Origin: Candidatus Margulisiibacteriota bacterium
GTDB taxonomy: Bacteria; Margulisbacteria; WOR-1; JAHJIW01
Length of the DNA stretch: 64,000 nt
Reading direction: 5' to 3'
NCBI GenBank assembly: GCA_018823125.1
Contig: JAHJIW010000012.1
Location: 1 to 64,000 of the forward strand
Shown here: positions 34,381 through 43,028 of the stretch, in pieces
Position numbering within the stretch: the first letter of the stretch is position 1
Layout of the letters: every line of letters starts with the position of its first letter
Position numbers and translations under genes: made by a program
Notes under the pieces: model-generated
Databases searched by the model: none
Seen by the model: the letters and a program-made list of their open reading frames with translations, nothing else
What the model was told of the DNA's origin: nothing

Positions 34381-34410
34381 TTTATCGGTGTTTCTGCTGG
34401 AAAATTTCAC
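34381..34410 (-). promoter_or_regulatory. Sigma-28-like promoter, site D
   Basis: Minus strand: GTGAAATTTT (34410-34401), 14 bases, GATAAA (34386-34381), preceded by six A. As GAAATTTT-N11-ACCGATAA it matches the FliA -10 consensus GCCGATAA at seven of eight positions. The aminotransferase ATG lies 72 bases downstream. Confidence 0.75.
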
Positions 34411-34449
34411 TTTTTTAGTAAGATATTTTGGCGGTTTGGCGATTTTTAA

Positions 34450-34478
34450 TTGAATGAATCTATGGAATAGAATATAAT
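34450..34478 (+). promoter_or_regulatory. Promoter of trpBA
   Basis: TTGAAT (34450-34455), 17 bases, TATAAT (34473-34478). The trpB ATG at 34488 is nine bases downstream with no ribosome-binding sequence, so the leader is at most two or three bases. Confidence 0.7.
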
Positions 34479-34487
34479 CACTTTATT

Positions 34488-35669
34488 ATGAATAATTTAC
34501 CCGATAAATCAGGACATTTTGGAGATTTTGGCGGGCGTTTTGTTCCGGAAACGCTGATCGAACCTTTGCGTCAACTGGAAGAAGCCTACGCACGTCTGCA
34601 GGACAATGCCGATTTTAAACGCGACCTCGAATATTATTTAGATGATTACGCCGGTCGTCCCACCCCGCTATTTTATGCCGAACGCCTTTCTAAACATTTA
34701 GGCAAAGGTAAAATCTATCTTAAAAGAGAAGATCTTTGCCACACCGGCGCGCATAAAATAAATAATACTATTGGCCAAACTCTGTTGGCCAAGTACATGG
34801 GAAAAACCCGCATTATTGCCGAAACCGGGGCGGGGCAGCACGGCGTGGCTACGGCAACTACCGCAGCACTATTTGGAATTAAATGTGTAGTTTACATGGG
34901 CGCTGAAGACGTAAAACGACAGGCCTTAAATGTTTATAAGATGAAATTACTAGGAGCAGAAGTCGTTCCGGTAAATTCCGGCAGTAAAACTTTAAAGGAT
35001 GCCACCAACGAAGCTTTACGAGACTGGATGGCAAATGTAAACGATACCTTTTATGTTTTAGGTTCCTGTGTCGGACCGCATCCGTATCCGATGATTGTCC
35101 GTGATTTTCAGTCGGTTATTGGGTTGGAGGCGAGGGGGCAAATTTTAAACCAGGCCGGCAAGCTTCCCGACTATTTAGTGGCCTGCGTTGGCGGCGGTAG
35201 TAATTCGATTGGTCTTTTTCATCCATTTATCGGCGATCACGCGGTAAAAATGGTTGGGGTTGAAGCTGGCGGACTTGGAATTAACACCAAAGAACACGCC
35301 GCTTCCATTGTTAAAGGATCCAAAGGGATTTTACACGGAGCACTAAGTTACCTCTTGCAAAATGAAGATGGGCAAGTTGAACCAACGCACTCAATTTCGG
35401 CGGGGTTGGATTATCCAGGAGTTGGCCCCGAACATAGTTATTTAAAAGACTCTGGTAGAGCAGACTACGTTTCGGTAACTGATAAAGAAGCTTTAGAAGG
35501 ATTTAAACTTTTATCCAAAACCGAAGGGATTATTCCTGCGCTCGAATCGGCGCATGCGCTGGCTTATCTAAAAACCTTAACCAAAAAAATTAACAAAGAT
35601 GATATTGTCATCGTTTGTCTTTCCGGCCGCGGCGACAAGGATATGGATATCGTAAGGGGGGCTAAGTAA
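34488..35669 (+). CDS. trpB: Tryptophan synthase beta chain
   Basis: PLP enzyme joining indole and serine to make Trp. The 393 residues show the typical TrpB1 start ([19 protein letters not shown]), PLP Lys90 in HTGAHKINN, the phosphate-binding GGGSNSIG near 233 and the C-terminal SGRGDKD. Its stop overlaps the trpA start by one base. No other trp genes are nearby, although prs supplies PRPP in this window. Confidence 0.96.
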   Translation: MNNLPDKSGHFGDFGGRFVPETLIEPLRQLEEAYARLQDNADFKRDLEYYLDDYAGRPTPLFYAERLSKHLGKGKIYLKREDLCHTGAHKINNTIGQTLLAKYMGKTRIIAETGAGQHGVATATTAALFGIKCVVYMGAEDVKRQALNVYKMKLLGAEVVPVNSGSKTLKDATNEALRDWMANVNDTFYVLGSCVGPHPYPMIVRDFQSVIGLEARGQILNQAGKLPDYLVACVGGGSNSIGLFHPFIGDHAVKMVGVEAGGLGINTKEHAASIVKGSKGILHGALSYLLQNEDGQVEPTHSISAGLDYPGVGPEHSYLKDSGRADYVSVTDKEALEGFKLLSKTEGIIPALESAHALAYLKTLTKKINKDDIVIVCLSGRGDKDMDIVRGAK

Positions 35670-36442
35670 TGGAATTTCCTAAACGTAAAGCCCTCATACC
35701 ATATATAACCGCCGGGGATCCCGATCTTGCGACTACCGAAAAGTTAATTTATGAACTGGAGAAGGCTGGGGCAGATGTAATTGAGCTGGGTATTCCATTT
35801 TCCGATCCGTTAGCCGATGGTCCGGTGATTCAAGAATCACATTTCCGGGCGCTCAAGAAAAAAACTTCACTGGCGGACGTCTTTCGGTTAGTGGCTAAAG
35901 TTCGCAGGAAATCAAAAATCCCCATTATTTTCATGCTCAGTGTCAATCTGGTTTATAAATACGGGGTTAATAAGTTTATCGAACGGGCAGGGGAAGATGG
36001 TGTGCACGGAGTAGTGATTCCTGATCTTCCACCGGAAGAAGAAGCTTCAGAAAAGTTTAAAATCTTAAAAGAATCCGACTTAGACACAATTTTATTAGTA
36101 GCCCCCAATACTCCCGAGGAAAGAGTAGAAAAAATCTGCGAGCAATCATCGGGATTTATTTATTTAGTATCTTTAACTGGGGTTACCGGAGTTAGAAAAG
36201 CACTTTCTGATACGATTTCCGCATCAGTCAAGAAAATTAAAAAACATACCGGCCTGCCGGTTTACGTGGGCTTTGGAATATCGACTCCGGCCCAGGCTAA
36301 ACAAGCTGCCACGGTCAGTGACGGCGTAATTGTTGGTTCCGCCATCGTTAAAATTCTTGCCGAAGAAAAATCAAAATCTGCCGCCGTGAGCAAAGTTGCC
36401 AAGTTTGTTAAAAGTTTAAGGAAAGCCATCGATGCCGCATGA
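35669..36442 (+). CDS. trpA: Tryptophan synthase alpha chain
   Basis: TIM-barrel enzyme releasing indole from indole-3-glycerol phosphate for TrpB. The 257 residues contain PYITAGDPD, ELGIPFSDPLADGPVIQ (catalytic Glu and Asp), GVVIPDLPPEE and the phosphate-binding GFGIS and GVIVGSAIV. It overlaps trpB upstream and the HD-domain gene downstream, suggesting one transcript for trpB, trpA, HD and the HgdB-like gene. Confidence 0.96.
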   Translation: MEFPKRKALIPYITAGDPDLATTEKLIYELEKAGADVIELGIPFSDPLADGPVIQESHFRALKKKTSLADVFRLVAKVRRKSKIPIIFMLSVNLVYKYGVNKFIERAGEDGVHGVVIPDLPPEEEASEKFKILKESDLDTILLVAPNTPEERVEKICEQSSGFIYLVSLTGVTGVRKALSDTISASVKKIKKHTGLPVYVGFGISTPAQAKQAATVSDGVIVGSAIVKILAEEKSKSAAVSKVAKFVKSLRKAIDAA

Positions 36443-36986
36443 AAGTTTAAAGCAACGACTTCCTTACCGGGCCAAACAACTTAAATTTGCCCTGTTTACC
36501 AGTTATAAAAAAGAACACATCGAATTTGCCCGTAAGTATTTGAGTATTAAAGAGCTGGCTTTATTTGATCAGCTTCCCCGCTACGAAAAAAAGCACGCGG
36601 TGCAGGTTGCCAAACATCTTTTAGCGGATGCCCACGGCAAATTTAATATTGATGAGCGAAAATTAGCTAAACTTGCGCTTTTACATGATATTGGTAAAGC
36701 CGCCACTAAACTTTCGGTGGTGGATAAAGTACTTTTAGTAATTTTAAACCGCTATTTTCCTAAACTTTACTGCCAGCTGGCCGAAAAAGGACAGCGTGAA
36801 AAGGCCCGTTCGATCTATCGCAAAGTATACGTCCATAAATATCATAATCAGATTGGCGCCGAAATGTTAAAACGGGCCGGAGCCGGTCCGGACATCGTTT
36901 ACGCGGTCGAACATCATACCCGTGAAGAAGATCCGAATGATCCGATTGAATTAAGGCTCCTGAGAAAAGCGGATTCAACCTATTAA
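36432..36986 (+). CDS. HD-domain phosphohydrolase
   Basis: The 184 residues show metal-binding signatures of HD hydrolases: KKHAVQVAKHLL (near 54-65), the LLHDIGKAAT HD pair (near 83-90) and VEHHTREE (near 160). Substrates in this family are nucleotides or phosphorylated signals; none is implied here. Its first bases overlap the trpA stop by 11 and it precedes the HgdB-like gene by three bases. Confidence 0.85.
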   Translation: MPHESLKQRLPYRAKQLKFALFTSYKKEHIEFARKYLSIKELALFDQLPRYEKKHAVQVAKHLLADAHGKFNIDERKLAKLALLHDIGKAATKLSVVDKVLLVILNRYFPKLYCQLAEKGQREKARSIYRKVYVHKYHNQIGAEMLKRAGAGPDIVYAVEHHTREEDPNDPIELRLLRKADSTY

Positions 36987-36989
36987 ATT

Positions 36990-37997
36990 ATGAAAAGAAA
37001 AATCGGCATTACTACAACAATTCCTTCCGAAGTTATTTTTGCCTCGGGTGCGGTCCCGGTTGATTTAAACAATGTCTTTGTAAATTTTAAAGGGAAGGGA
37101 GACGTAAAAACTCCGGCCGATCTGATCCGCATTGCGGAAGAGGATGGTCTGCCCCGTAATATTTGCAGTTGGATTAAAGGAATTTACGGGGCTTTAAAAG
37201 TTAACCCGGATATTCAGGAGGTCGTGGTGGTGGTGAGAGGAGATTGCAGCAATTCGGTAGCGCTGGCGGATGTGTTAAGGTCAAAAAAATATAAAGTTAT
37301 CCCGTTTGCTTATCCGGATAGTAAGGACGGGGCTTCATTCACTCAGGAATTAAACCGCTTCATGAAGCACTTTGGCGTATCCCGTAAAGAAGTTGATAAA
37401 AAGAAAGCCGAACTGGATAAAATTCGCGAAAAAATATTTATTCTGGATGAGATGACCTGGCGGGAAAATAAAGTTACCGGATTGGAAAATCATCTTTATC
37501 TGGTTTCTACTTCTGATTTTGAATCCGATCCTCCGGCCTTTTCGGAAAAGGTGGATCATTTTTTAAAAAAGGCCAGCTACCGCAAGCCCTATACCGAAAA
37601 AGTGCGCTTGGCCTACGTCGGAGTGCCGCCCATCGTTTCGGATCTTTATGCATACGTGGAAGAGCTGGAAGGCCGGGTAGTTTACAACGAAGTTCAGTTC
37701 CAATTTTCCATGTGTGAGCTAACCGACGACATTGTGGAACAATATTTAATGTACACTTATCCTTACGATGTATTTGGCAGGGTAGTGGATATTAAAGAAG
37801 AAATTGAAGAAAGACAGATTGACGGCGTTATTCATTATTTACAAAGCTTCTGCCATCATCAGATTGAAGATATGATTTTACAGAAAGAACTTCCGGTGCC
37901 GGTGTTGGCTTTAGAATGTGACCAGCCGGGACACCTTGAACTCCGCAACAAACTCCGCCTCGAGGCTTTTGTGAACATGCTGAAAGAAAAGAAGTAG
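36990..37997 (+). CDS. HgdB/BcrC-type 2-hydroxyacyl-CoA dehydratase-family protein
   Basis: The 335 residues resemble one subunit of 2-hydroxyacyl-CoA dehydratases or the related double-cubane-cluster proteins, which use low-potential electrons from an ATP-driven activator. Possible iron-sulfur ligands are NICSWIKG (near 56), RGDCSNS (near 86), QSFCHHQ (near 290) and LECDQPG (near 312). Only a single such subunit is present here, and a matching activator of the HgdC type lies 870 bases downstream beyond pyrF. A classical dehydratase needs two different subunits, so the single-subunit type is more likely (inference). Confidence 0.82.
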   Translation: MKRKIGITTTIPSEVIFASGAVPVDLNNVFVNFKGKGDVKTPADLIRIAEEDGLPRNICSWIKGIYGALKVNPDIQEVVVVVRGDCSNSVALADVLRSKKYKVIPFAYPDSKDGASFTQELNRFMKHFGVSRKEVDKKKAELDKIREKIFILDEMTWRENKVTGLENHLYLVSTSDFESDPPAFSEKVDHFLKKASYRKPYTEKVRLAYVGVPPIVSDLYAYVEELEGRVVYNEVQFQFSMCELTDDIVEQYLMYTYPYDVFGRVVDIKEEIEERQIDGVIHYLQSFCHHQIEDMILQKELPVPVLALECDQPGHLELRNKLRLEAFVNMLKEKK

Positions 37998-38000
37998 CCG

Positions 38001-38828
38001 CTAATTTCCCCCGAACCGGTAACTATTAATTTCATCTTTTAAGGCTTTAGCTTTTTCCCGGGCAGCCTTGGCAAAATTTTCGGTTGAATCCGCGTAGATA
38101 ATCCCTCTGGATGAATTAATGATTGCCCGCCCGCCGTTTTTGTCGGTTCCCACCGTTGCGCATTCTTTAACTGATCCGCCTTGCGCCCCAACCCCCGGAA
38201 TTAATATGGGCATGTCTTTAACCATGCCTCTAATTTCTTTTAGTTCCTGCGGTTTAGTGGCGCCCACCACCAGCCCAATGTTTTTGTATTGTTGCTGCCA
38301 AATCAATGCGTATTTAACTACTTTTTTGTACAAAGGAATATCGCCGCGCTCTATTCCGTGGATTTGTAGAACCCGTGCTCCTTGATTAGAAGTTAAACAG
38401 AGCACAAAAATTCCTTTATCGCGATATTCCGCAAAAGGTAAAACCGATTCGGGTCCTAAATATGGGTTTACGGTAGTGGCATCCGCTTTATAAAGTTCAA
38501 AAATTGCCTTGGCGTAGGCGGCCGCCGTATGTCCGATGTCTCCCCGTTTAGCATCCAGAATGACCGGAATGCTTTTAGGGATATATTCGATGGTGCGTTT
38601 TAAGGATTCCATCCCGTAGGTGCCGTGCATTTCGTAAAATGCGATATTGGGCTTATAAGCACAGACTAAATCGCGGGTTTGATCGATGATGGCTTTATTA
38701 AAAAGAAAGATCGGATCTTCCTGGTTTAGTAAAAATTTGGGAATTTTACTCATGTCGATGTCTAATCCGATGCAAAGTAAACTGTTGTTAGCGGCGCTGG
38801 CGTGATCTAGTTTTTGGTTGAAATTCAT
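38001..38828 (-). CDS. pyrF: Orotidine 5'-phosphate decarboxylase (subfamily 2)
   Basis: Last step of UMP synthesis. The 275 residues are of the longer type 2 enzyme, with LCIGLDID, AYKPNIAFYEMHG, the catalytic DAKRGDIGHTAAAYA near 92-105, LTSNQGAR and VGAT. It is on the minus strand between the HgdB-like gene and its activator, ending three bases from the former. A TAAAAT (38843-38838) sits nine bases upstream of its ATG, again with a near-leaderless layout. Confidence 0.94.
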   Translation of the reverse strand: MNFNQKLDHASAANNSLLCIGLDIDMSKIPKFLLNQEDPIFLFNKAIIDQTRDLVCAYKPNIAFYEMHGTYGMESLKRTIEYIPKSIPVILDAKRGDIGHTAAAYAKAIFELYKADATTVNPYLGPESVLPFAEYRDKGIFVLCLTSNQGARVLQIHGIERGDIPLYKKVVKYALIWQQQYKNIGLVVGATKPQELKEIRGMVKDMPILIPGVGAQGGSVKECATVGTDKNGGRAIINSSRGIIYADSTENFAKAAREKAKALKDEINSYRFGGN

Positions 38829-38854
38829 TTGGATGTTATTTTAACACAATTTGT

Positions 38855-38860
38855 TATAAT
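38855..38860 (+). promoter_or_regulatory. -10 box, leaderless HgdC-like gene
   Basis: TATAAT followed by six bases (AGTCCT) and the ATG of the activator gene at 38867. No Shine-Dalgarno sequence fits between. Confidence 0.55.
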
Positions 38861-38866
38861 AGTCCT

Positions 38867-39601
38867 ATGATGAGAATCGGCATCGATCTGGGCTCCAGAT
38901 CAGTCAAAGTAATCAAAAAAGAAGGGGATCAAATCGTCGCTAAAGAGGTATTTGATTCTTTTCAATTTTATACTAATTTTCTGAAGGATAGTACCGGTAA
39001 GCACATCCTAAAAAATGTCGGCAGTGGCGAAGTTGTGATTACCGGCTACGGAAAATTCAGCTCCAAGGTTGAGGGAGCCAATAAAATTTCGGAAGTAGAA
39101 GCCCACGTTAGAGGGGCCAAGCACCAAACCGGACTAACCGATTTCACTTTATTGGATATCGGCGGACAGGATACCAAAGTGATTAAAGTTGAGGGCGGCC
39201 AAGCCATCAATTTTACCATGAATGATAAATGTGCCGCCGGATCGGGCCGCTTTTTAGAAAACATGTGTAAAATTTTGGATGTCTCGATGGAAGAATTATC
39301 TAAACATGCGGGGGAGGGGCCGACCTTAAGCTCCACCTGTGCCATTTTTGCCGAATCCGAACTGATTGCTAAAATTATTGATGGTTATTCGCTGGATGAA
39401 TTATGTGCCGGAGTAAATCGCACCTTAATTTTAAGAACCCTTCCCATGATTAAGCGCCATCTTGAGGAAAAACTGGTTTTTGTGGGGGGAGGGGCCAAAA
39501 GCCCAGCTATCAAACAGATGCTTGAACAAGAGCTTAAAATCCCGGTGATTATTCCGCGTGAGCCGCAGTTTAACGGGGCGCTGGGTTGTGTGTTAAGTTA
39601 G
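38867..39601 (+). CDS. HgdC/BadF-type ATPase activator
   Basis: ASKHA-fold ATPase carrying a [4Fe-4S] cluster at its dimer interface; it fires electrons into a dehydratase or double-cubane protein on ATP hydrolysis. The 244 residues show the phosphate-1 motif RIGIDLGSRSVKV, LLDIGGQDTKVIKV, NDKCAAGSGRFLENM with the cluster Cys, STCAIFAESE with the second Cys and FVGGGAKSPAIKQML. Together with the HgdB-like gene it makes a complete electron-activation pair. Its stop overlaps the rpsA stop on the opposite strand. Confidence 0.92.
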   Translation: MMRIGIDLGSRSVKVIKKEGDQIVAKEVFDSFQFYTNFLKDSTGKHILKNVGSGEVVITGYGKFSSKVEGANKISEVEAHVRGAKHQTGLTDFTLLDIGGQDTKVIKVEGGQAINFTMNDKCAAGSGRFLENMCKILDVSMEELSKHAGEGPTLSSTCAIFAESELIAKIIDGYSLDELCAGVNRTLILRTLPMIKRHLEEKLVFVGGGAKSPAIKQMLEQELKIPVIIPREPQFNGALGCVLS

Positions 39602-41094
39602 CCTTCGGTTTTATTTTCTGCCGGCGCAATTTCAATATCAGTTTGCACACTCATGGATTCTTCGGTTTTTTCTTCTTTTTCTGCTTTGCGTTCGGCCTTT
39701 TCAACTTCTTTTTGCTTCATCATGTCGCCGATGGTTACTTTGGTTTCTTCTTCTTTTTTGGCTTGGGTTTCTTTTAGCTTAGCTTTTTCCCGATCCTGGA
39801 TAACCCGCTTGATCGATAATCCAATTTTTTGTTCATCAGGAAGAACTCTAAGTATTTTAACGTCAACTTCGTCTCCGGGCTTAACGACATCCTGCGGATG
39901 CGCGATCTTTTCGTTTGAAATTTCAGATATGTGACAGAGACCTTCCAGATCATGCCCCAGCTCAATGAAAGCTCCAAAGTTAGTTAGTCGAGCTATTTTT
40001 CCTTTAACTATTTGTCCGGGTTTATAATGAGAGGTCGCTGCTTCCCACGGATCGGGCTGTAGTTCTTTAAGCCCCAGCGCAACTTTTTTGTTTACTTTGT
40101 CTACGCCCAGTACAAATACATCCAATTCCTGGCCAACTTTTACTACTACCGATGGATGTTTTACTCTTTTCCAGGAAAGTTCGGTGATATGGATTAATCC
40201 TTCGATGCCGCCCAGGTCAACAAAGGCGCCAAAATTTTTAACGCTGCTGACGGTGCCGTGTTTTACTTGTCCAACTTCGATTTCGTTTAATATTTTTTCT
40301 TTTTCGTGGTTTTTCTTTTCGCCGGCCGCTAATTTATGGGAAAGAACTACTTTGCCGGCTCTGCGATCAATTTGAATGACTTTAATCGGAATAACCGTTC
40401 CGACAAAATCTTCTAATTTGGCATTTTGCGCCTTTTTTACTTGTGACGCGGGGATAAATCCGCGAATGCCGCTGTAGTCAACTACTAATCCGCCTTTAAC
40501 GGCAGAAGTTACTTTGGCATCCAGGACACTTCTTTCTTTATAAGCTTGGTAGGCTTGATTCCAACTTACTTCATAGTCTGCTTTTTCTTTTGAAAGCTCA
40601 ACGTAACCCTCGCGGTTTTCGAGTTTCTCAATTAAAACGTTGATTTTATCGCCAACTTTTAAGCCTGCTTTTTGATCTTTGGAAGATAAATCCTTAATTG
40701 CCAAAATCCCTTCGGCTTTATAACCGATATCTACTAAAAGCGAATTATTATCAACCTTGACTACCGTTCCGGGAACGATATCGCCGCTTTTGTATTCCTT
40801 AAAGGTGGCGGCATAGGAGTCTTTGGGTTCTTCCGGCTTTGCTTTTGGTGCTTTGGTTTCCGGTTTTGGTGCGGTGGCTTGGGGCTGGGGGGCTTCTTTT
40901 TTAGGGGTGGGTGATAAGGGAGTTCCCTTAAATGATTTTTCTTCTTTTATTTCGGTAGCGGCCTTGGGGGGTTCTTTCCTTTCGGCCTGAGTGGCGGCTA
41001 ATGTTTCCTTAATCAGTGCCTCTACGTCGGTGTCACCCATGGAGCCTTTTCCTTGACTGAGATTGGTACCTTGTAAATTTTCTGATTCTGCCAT
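39598..41094 (-). CDS. rpsA: Ribosomal protein S1
   Basis: RNA-binding ribosomal protein that helps recruit mRNAs. The 498 residues contain an unusual N-terminal extension (1-100), rich in Pro, Lys, Glu and Ala, followed by four S1 domains: GDIVPGTVVKVDNNSLLVDIG near 106, SVLDAKVTSAVKGGLVVDY near 193, GQVKHGTVSSVKNFGAFVDLG near 277 and GQIVKGKIARLTNFGAFIELG near 362. A Lys/Glu-rich tail follows. E. coli S1 has six S1 domains; four is common in other phyla. GGAAGG precedes the ATG. Convergent with the HgdC-like gene. Confidence 0.93.
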   Translation of the reverse strand: MAESENLQGTNLSQGKGSMGDTDVEALIKETLAATQAERKEPPKAATEIKEEKSFKGTPLSPTPKKEAPQPQATAPKPETKAPKAKPEEPKDSYAATFKEYKSGDIVPGTVVKVDNNSLLVDIGYKAEGILAIKDLSSKDQKAGLKVGDKINVLIEKLENREGYVELSKEKADYEVSWNQAYQAYKERSVLDAKVTSAVKGGLVVDYSGIRGFIPASQVKKAQNAKLEDFVGTVIPIKVIQIDRRAGKVVLSHKLAAGEKKNHEKEKILNEIEVGQVKHGTVSSVKNFGAFVDLGGIEGLIHITELSWKRVKHPSVVVKVGQELDVFVLGVDKVNKKVALGLKELQPDPWEAATSHYKPGQIVKGKIARLTNFGAFIELGHDLEGLCHISEISNEKIAHPQDVVKPGDEVDVKILRVLPDEQKIGLSIKRVIQDREKAKLKETQAKKEEETKVTIGDMMKQKEVEKAERKAEKEEKTEESMSVQTDIEIAPAENKTEG

Positions 41095-41242
41095 AACGAG
41101 TTTACCTTCCTTTGCGATATTTAGAAACTCCGATTGAAAAATGTAAGCAGATAGCGGCTTTGATTTATGCTCTATGCTTTAGTTATGAACCGGAGCAAAC
41201 AAGGGGAAAGAATAGCATATTTTAGAGGAAAGGGCAATGATC

Positions 41243-41271
41243 TTGCGCCCCCAAACTAATTTAGATATAAT
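41243..41271 (+). promoter_or_regulatory. Promoter of the citrate/homocitrate synthase-like gene
   Basis: TTGCGC (41243-41248), 17 bases, TATAAT (41266-41271). A 38-base leader with AGAAGGAG precedes ATG 41316. The remaining intergenic bases (41095-41242) upstream show no gene. Confidence 0.7.
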
Positions 41272-41315
41272 AAGGTCTCTTCAATAGATGTTCGACCTTA
41301 GAAGGAGTAAAAAAT

Positions 41316-42548
41316 ATGGGAAAAGTGTACTTAATTGACGTTACTAACCGGGACGGAGTGCAGACTTCGCGCATTGGTTTGGCCAAGCTCGAAAAAACCA
41401 TCGTGAATATGTACCTCAATGATTTAGGTGTTTATCAATCTGAGTTTGGGTTTCCTTTTACTACGCACGAAGTCAACTATTTAAATGCCAACCTCGAATT
41501 AGTGGAAATGGGCGTCATTAAGCCCATGAAGCTGGAGGGCTGGATTCGGGCCATTACTAAAGATGTGGAAACGGCTTTTAAATTTGTTCCAAAGATCAAG
41601 CATTTCAACATGTCCATTTCTACCTCAGATTTAATGCTGGAAGCTAAATTTGGCGGTAAGTTTTCTCGAAAAGACATCATCAAAAACATGCAGGACGCCG
41701 TTAAATTAGGATACGAAAAGGGCGCCGAAACCATCGGGGTTAATGCCGAAGATGCTTCCCGCACCGACTTAAATTACTTAATTGAATTTGCGCAGGCCGC
41801 CAAGGAAATTGGCGCCAAACGGGTCCGCTATTGTGATACCTTGGGCGCGGATGATCCGCAAACCATTTATGAGCGCCTAAAAACCATTGCCCAAAAAACA
41901 AAAATCGATTTAGAAATGCATTGTCATAACGATTTAGGGATGGCGGTGGCTTGTTCGGTGATGGGAGCTAAGGGAGCAATTGATGGTGGAGTAGATGCCT
42001 ATATCAATACCACGATTAATGGTATTGGTGAGCGTGCCGGTAACGCCGATTTATTGGGTGTTCTTTTGGCATTAAAGTATTCCAGCGGCTTAAAAGATAA
42101 AAAGATGTTTCCCGAAAATATTACGTTAAGCAAAATTTGGGAATTTGCAAAGTATGCTTCTTATGCTTTTGGGATTCCGATTCCGGTTAATCAGGTTGGG
42201 GTAGGTGATAATGCCTTTGCCCACGAGTCGGGGATTCACGCGGACGGAGCACTAAAAAATCGCAGAAACTATGAACTTTATGATTATGAAGAACTAGGTC
42301 GCGGCGAAACCGAACTGGTTGAATCCGGCCGCATGATCACCGTGGGTGAATACAGCGGCATTAAAGGATTTGCTAATGTTTACGGAAAGCTCGAAATCGA
42401 ATTTAAAAACGATAAAGAAGCAGCCGAAATTTTAGAATTGGTAAGATATGCCAATGTGCATACCCAGAAACCGCTGACTAAAAACGAGCTGTTCTTTATT
42501 GCCAGATATCCTAAGCAAGCTCGACAGATTATGACGGTATCACCCTAA
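41316..42548 (+). CDS. Homocitrate / Re-citrate synthase-like enzyme (DRE-TIM)
   Basis: The 410 residues belong to the DRE-TIM metallolyase family (homocitrate, isopropylmalate, Re-citrate synthases) that condense acetyl-CoA with a 2-oxoacid: IDVTNRDGVQTSR near 7-19 in place of the usual TLRDGEQ, EMHCHNDLGMAVACS near 207 with the metal His pair and NGIGERAGNADL near 243. The replacement of the common motif puts it nearer the family that includes Re-citrate synthases, which give anaerobes a non-standard first TCA step. No leu or nif operon genes are adjacent, so function stays open. It precedes purE by eleven bases. Confidence 0.85.
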   Translation: MGKVYLIDVTNRDGVQTSRIGLAKLEKTIVNMYLNDLGVYQSEFGFPFTTHEVNYLNANLELVEMGVIKPMKLEGWIRAITKDVETAFKFVPKIKHFNMSISTSDLMLEAKFGGKFSRKDIIKNMQDAVKLGYEKGAETIGVNAEDASRTDLNYLIEFAQAAKEIGAKRVRYCDTLGADDPQTIYERLKTIAQKTKIDLEMHCHNDLGMAVACSVMGAKGAIDGGVDAYINTTINGIGERAGNADLLGVLLALKYSSGLKDKKMFPENITLSKIWEFAKYASYAFGIPIPVNQVGVGDNAFAHESGIHADGALKNRRNYELYDYEELGRGETELVESGRMITVGEYSGIKGFANVYGKLEIEFKNDKEAAEILELVRYANVHTQKPLTKNELFFIARYPKQARQIMTVSP

Positions 42549-42559
42549 GGGAGAGTAAA

Positions 42560-43015
42560 ATGGCAAAACCAAATATACTAATTATTATGGGTTCCTCTTC
42601 GGATATGCCTAAGCTGGAACCCGCTAAACAAATCCTACAAGAATTTGGGATTGGATTTAAAGTAGTAGTGGCTTCCGCGCACCGTAATCCTAAAAAAGTG
42701 ATGGCGGTGGTTAAATCTGCAGATAAAAATTGCGATTTAATTATTGCCGCTGCTGGTATGGCCGCCCACCTGCCGGGCGTAGTAGCCTCACACACTACAC
42801 TGCCGGTCATCGGCGTGCCGATCATGAGCAAATCTTTATCCGGGTTTGATGCCCTTTATTCAATTGTACAGATGCCTTCCGGTATTCCGGTCGCTTGTGT
42901 GGCAATTGACGGGGCTAAAAACGCAGCGATCCTGGCCGCCGAGATTTTAAGTTTAAAATATACGGCGCTTAAAACTAAATTGAAAACTTTTAGGACCAAA
43001 TTAGCAAAAAGGTAG
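42560..43015 (+). CDS. purE: N5-carboxyaminoimidazole ribonucleotide mutase
   Basis: Rearranges N5-CAIR to CAIR in purine synthesis. The 151 residues show IIMGSSSDMPKLEPA, VASAHRNPKK and AAGMAAHLPGVVASHTTLPVIGVP, the class I PurE pattern. No purK is in view. ATG has AGAG-type spacing after the preceding stop; the gene follows closely and precedes cvpA by 13 bases, so it is part of a longer run to mutL. Confidence 0.95.
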   Translation: MAKPNILIIMGSSSDMPKLEPAKQILQEFGIGFKVVVASAHRNPKKVMAVVKSADKNCDLIIAAAGMAAHLPGVVASHTTLPVIGVPIMSKSLSGFDALYSIVQMPSGIPVACVAIDGAKNAAILAAEILSLKYTALKTKLKTFRTKLAKR

Positions 43016-43028
43016 GTGAGGTAAATCC

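Noticed and set aside
39586-41034. Several open frames opposite rpsA
   Set aside because: Phe/Ser-rich antisense shadows of an Ala/Lys/Glu-rich gene.
41095-41242. Small RNA or riboswitch upstream of the citrate/homocitrate synthase-like gene
   Set aside because: No stable stems or terminator-antiterminator pattern were visible by eye.
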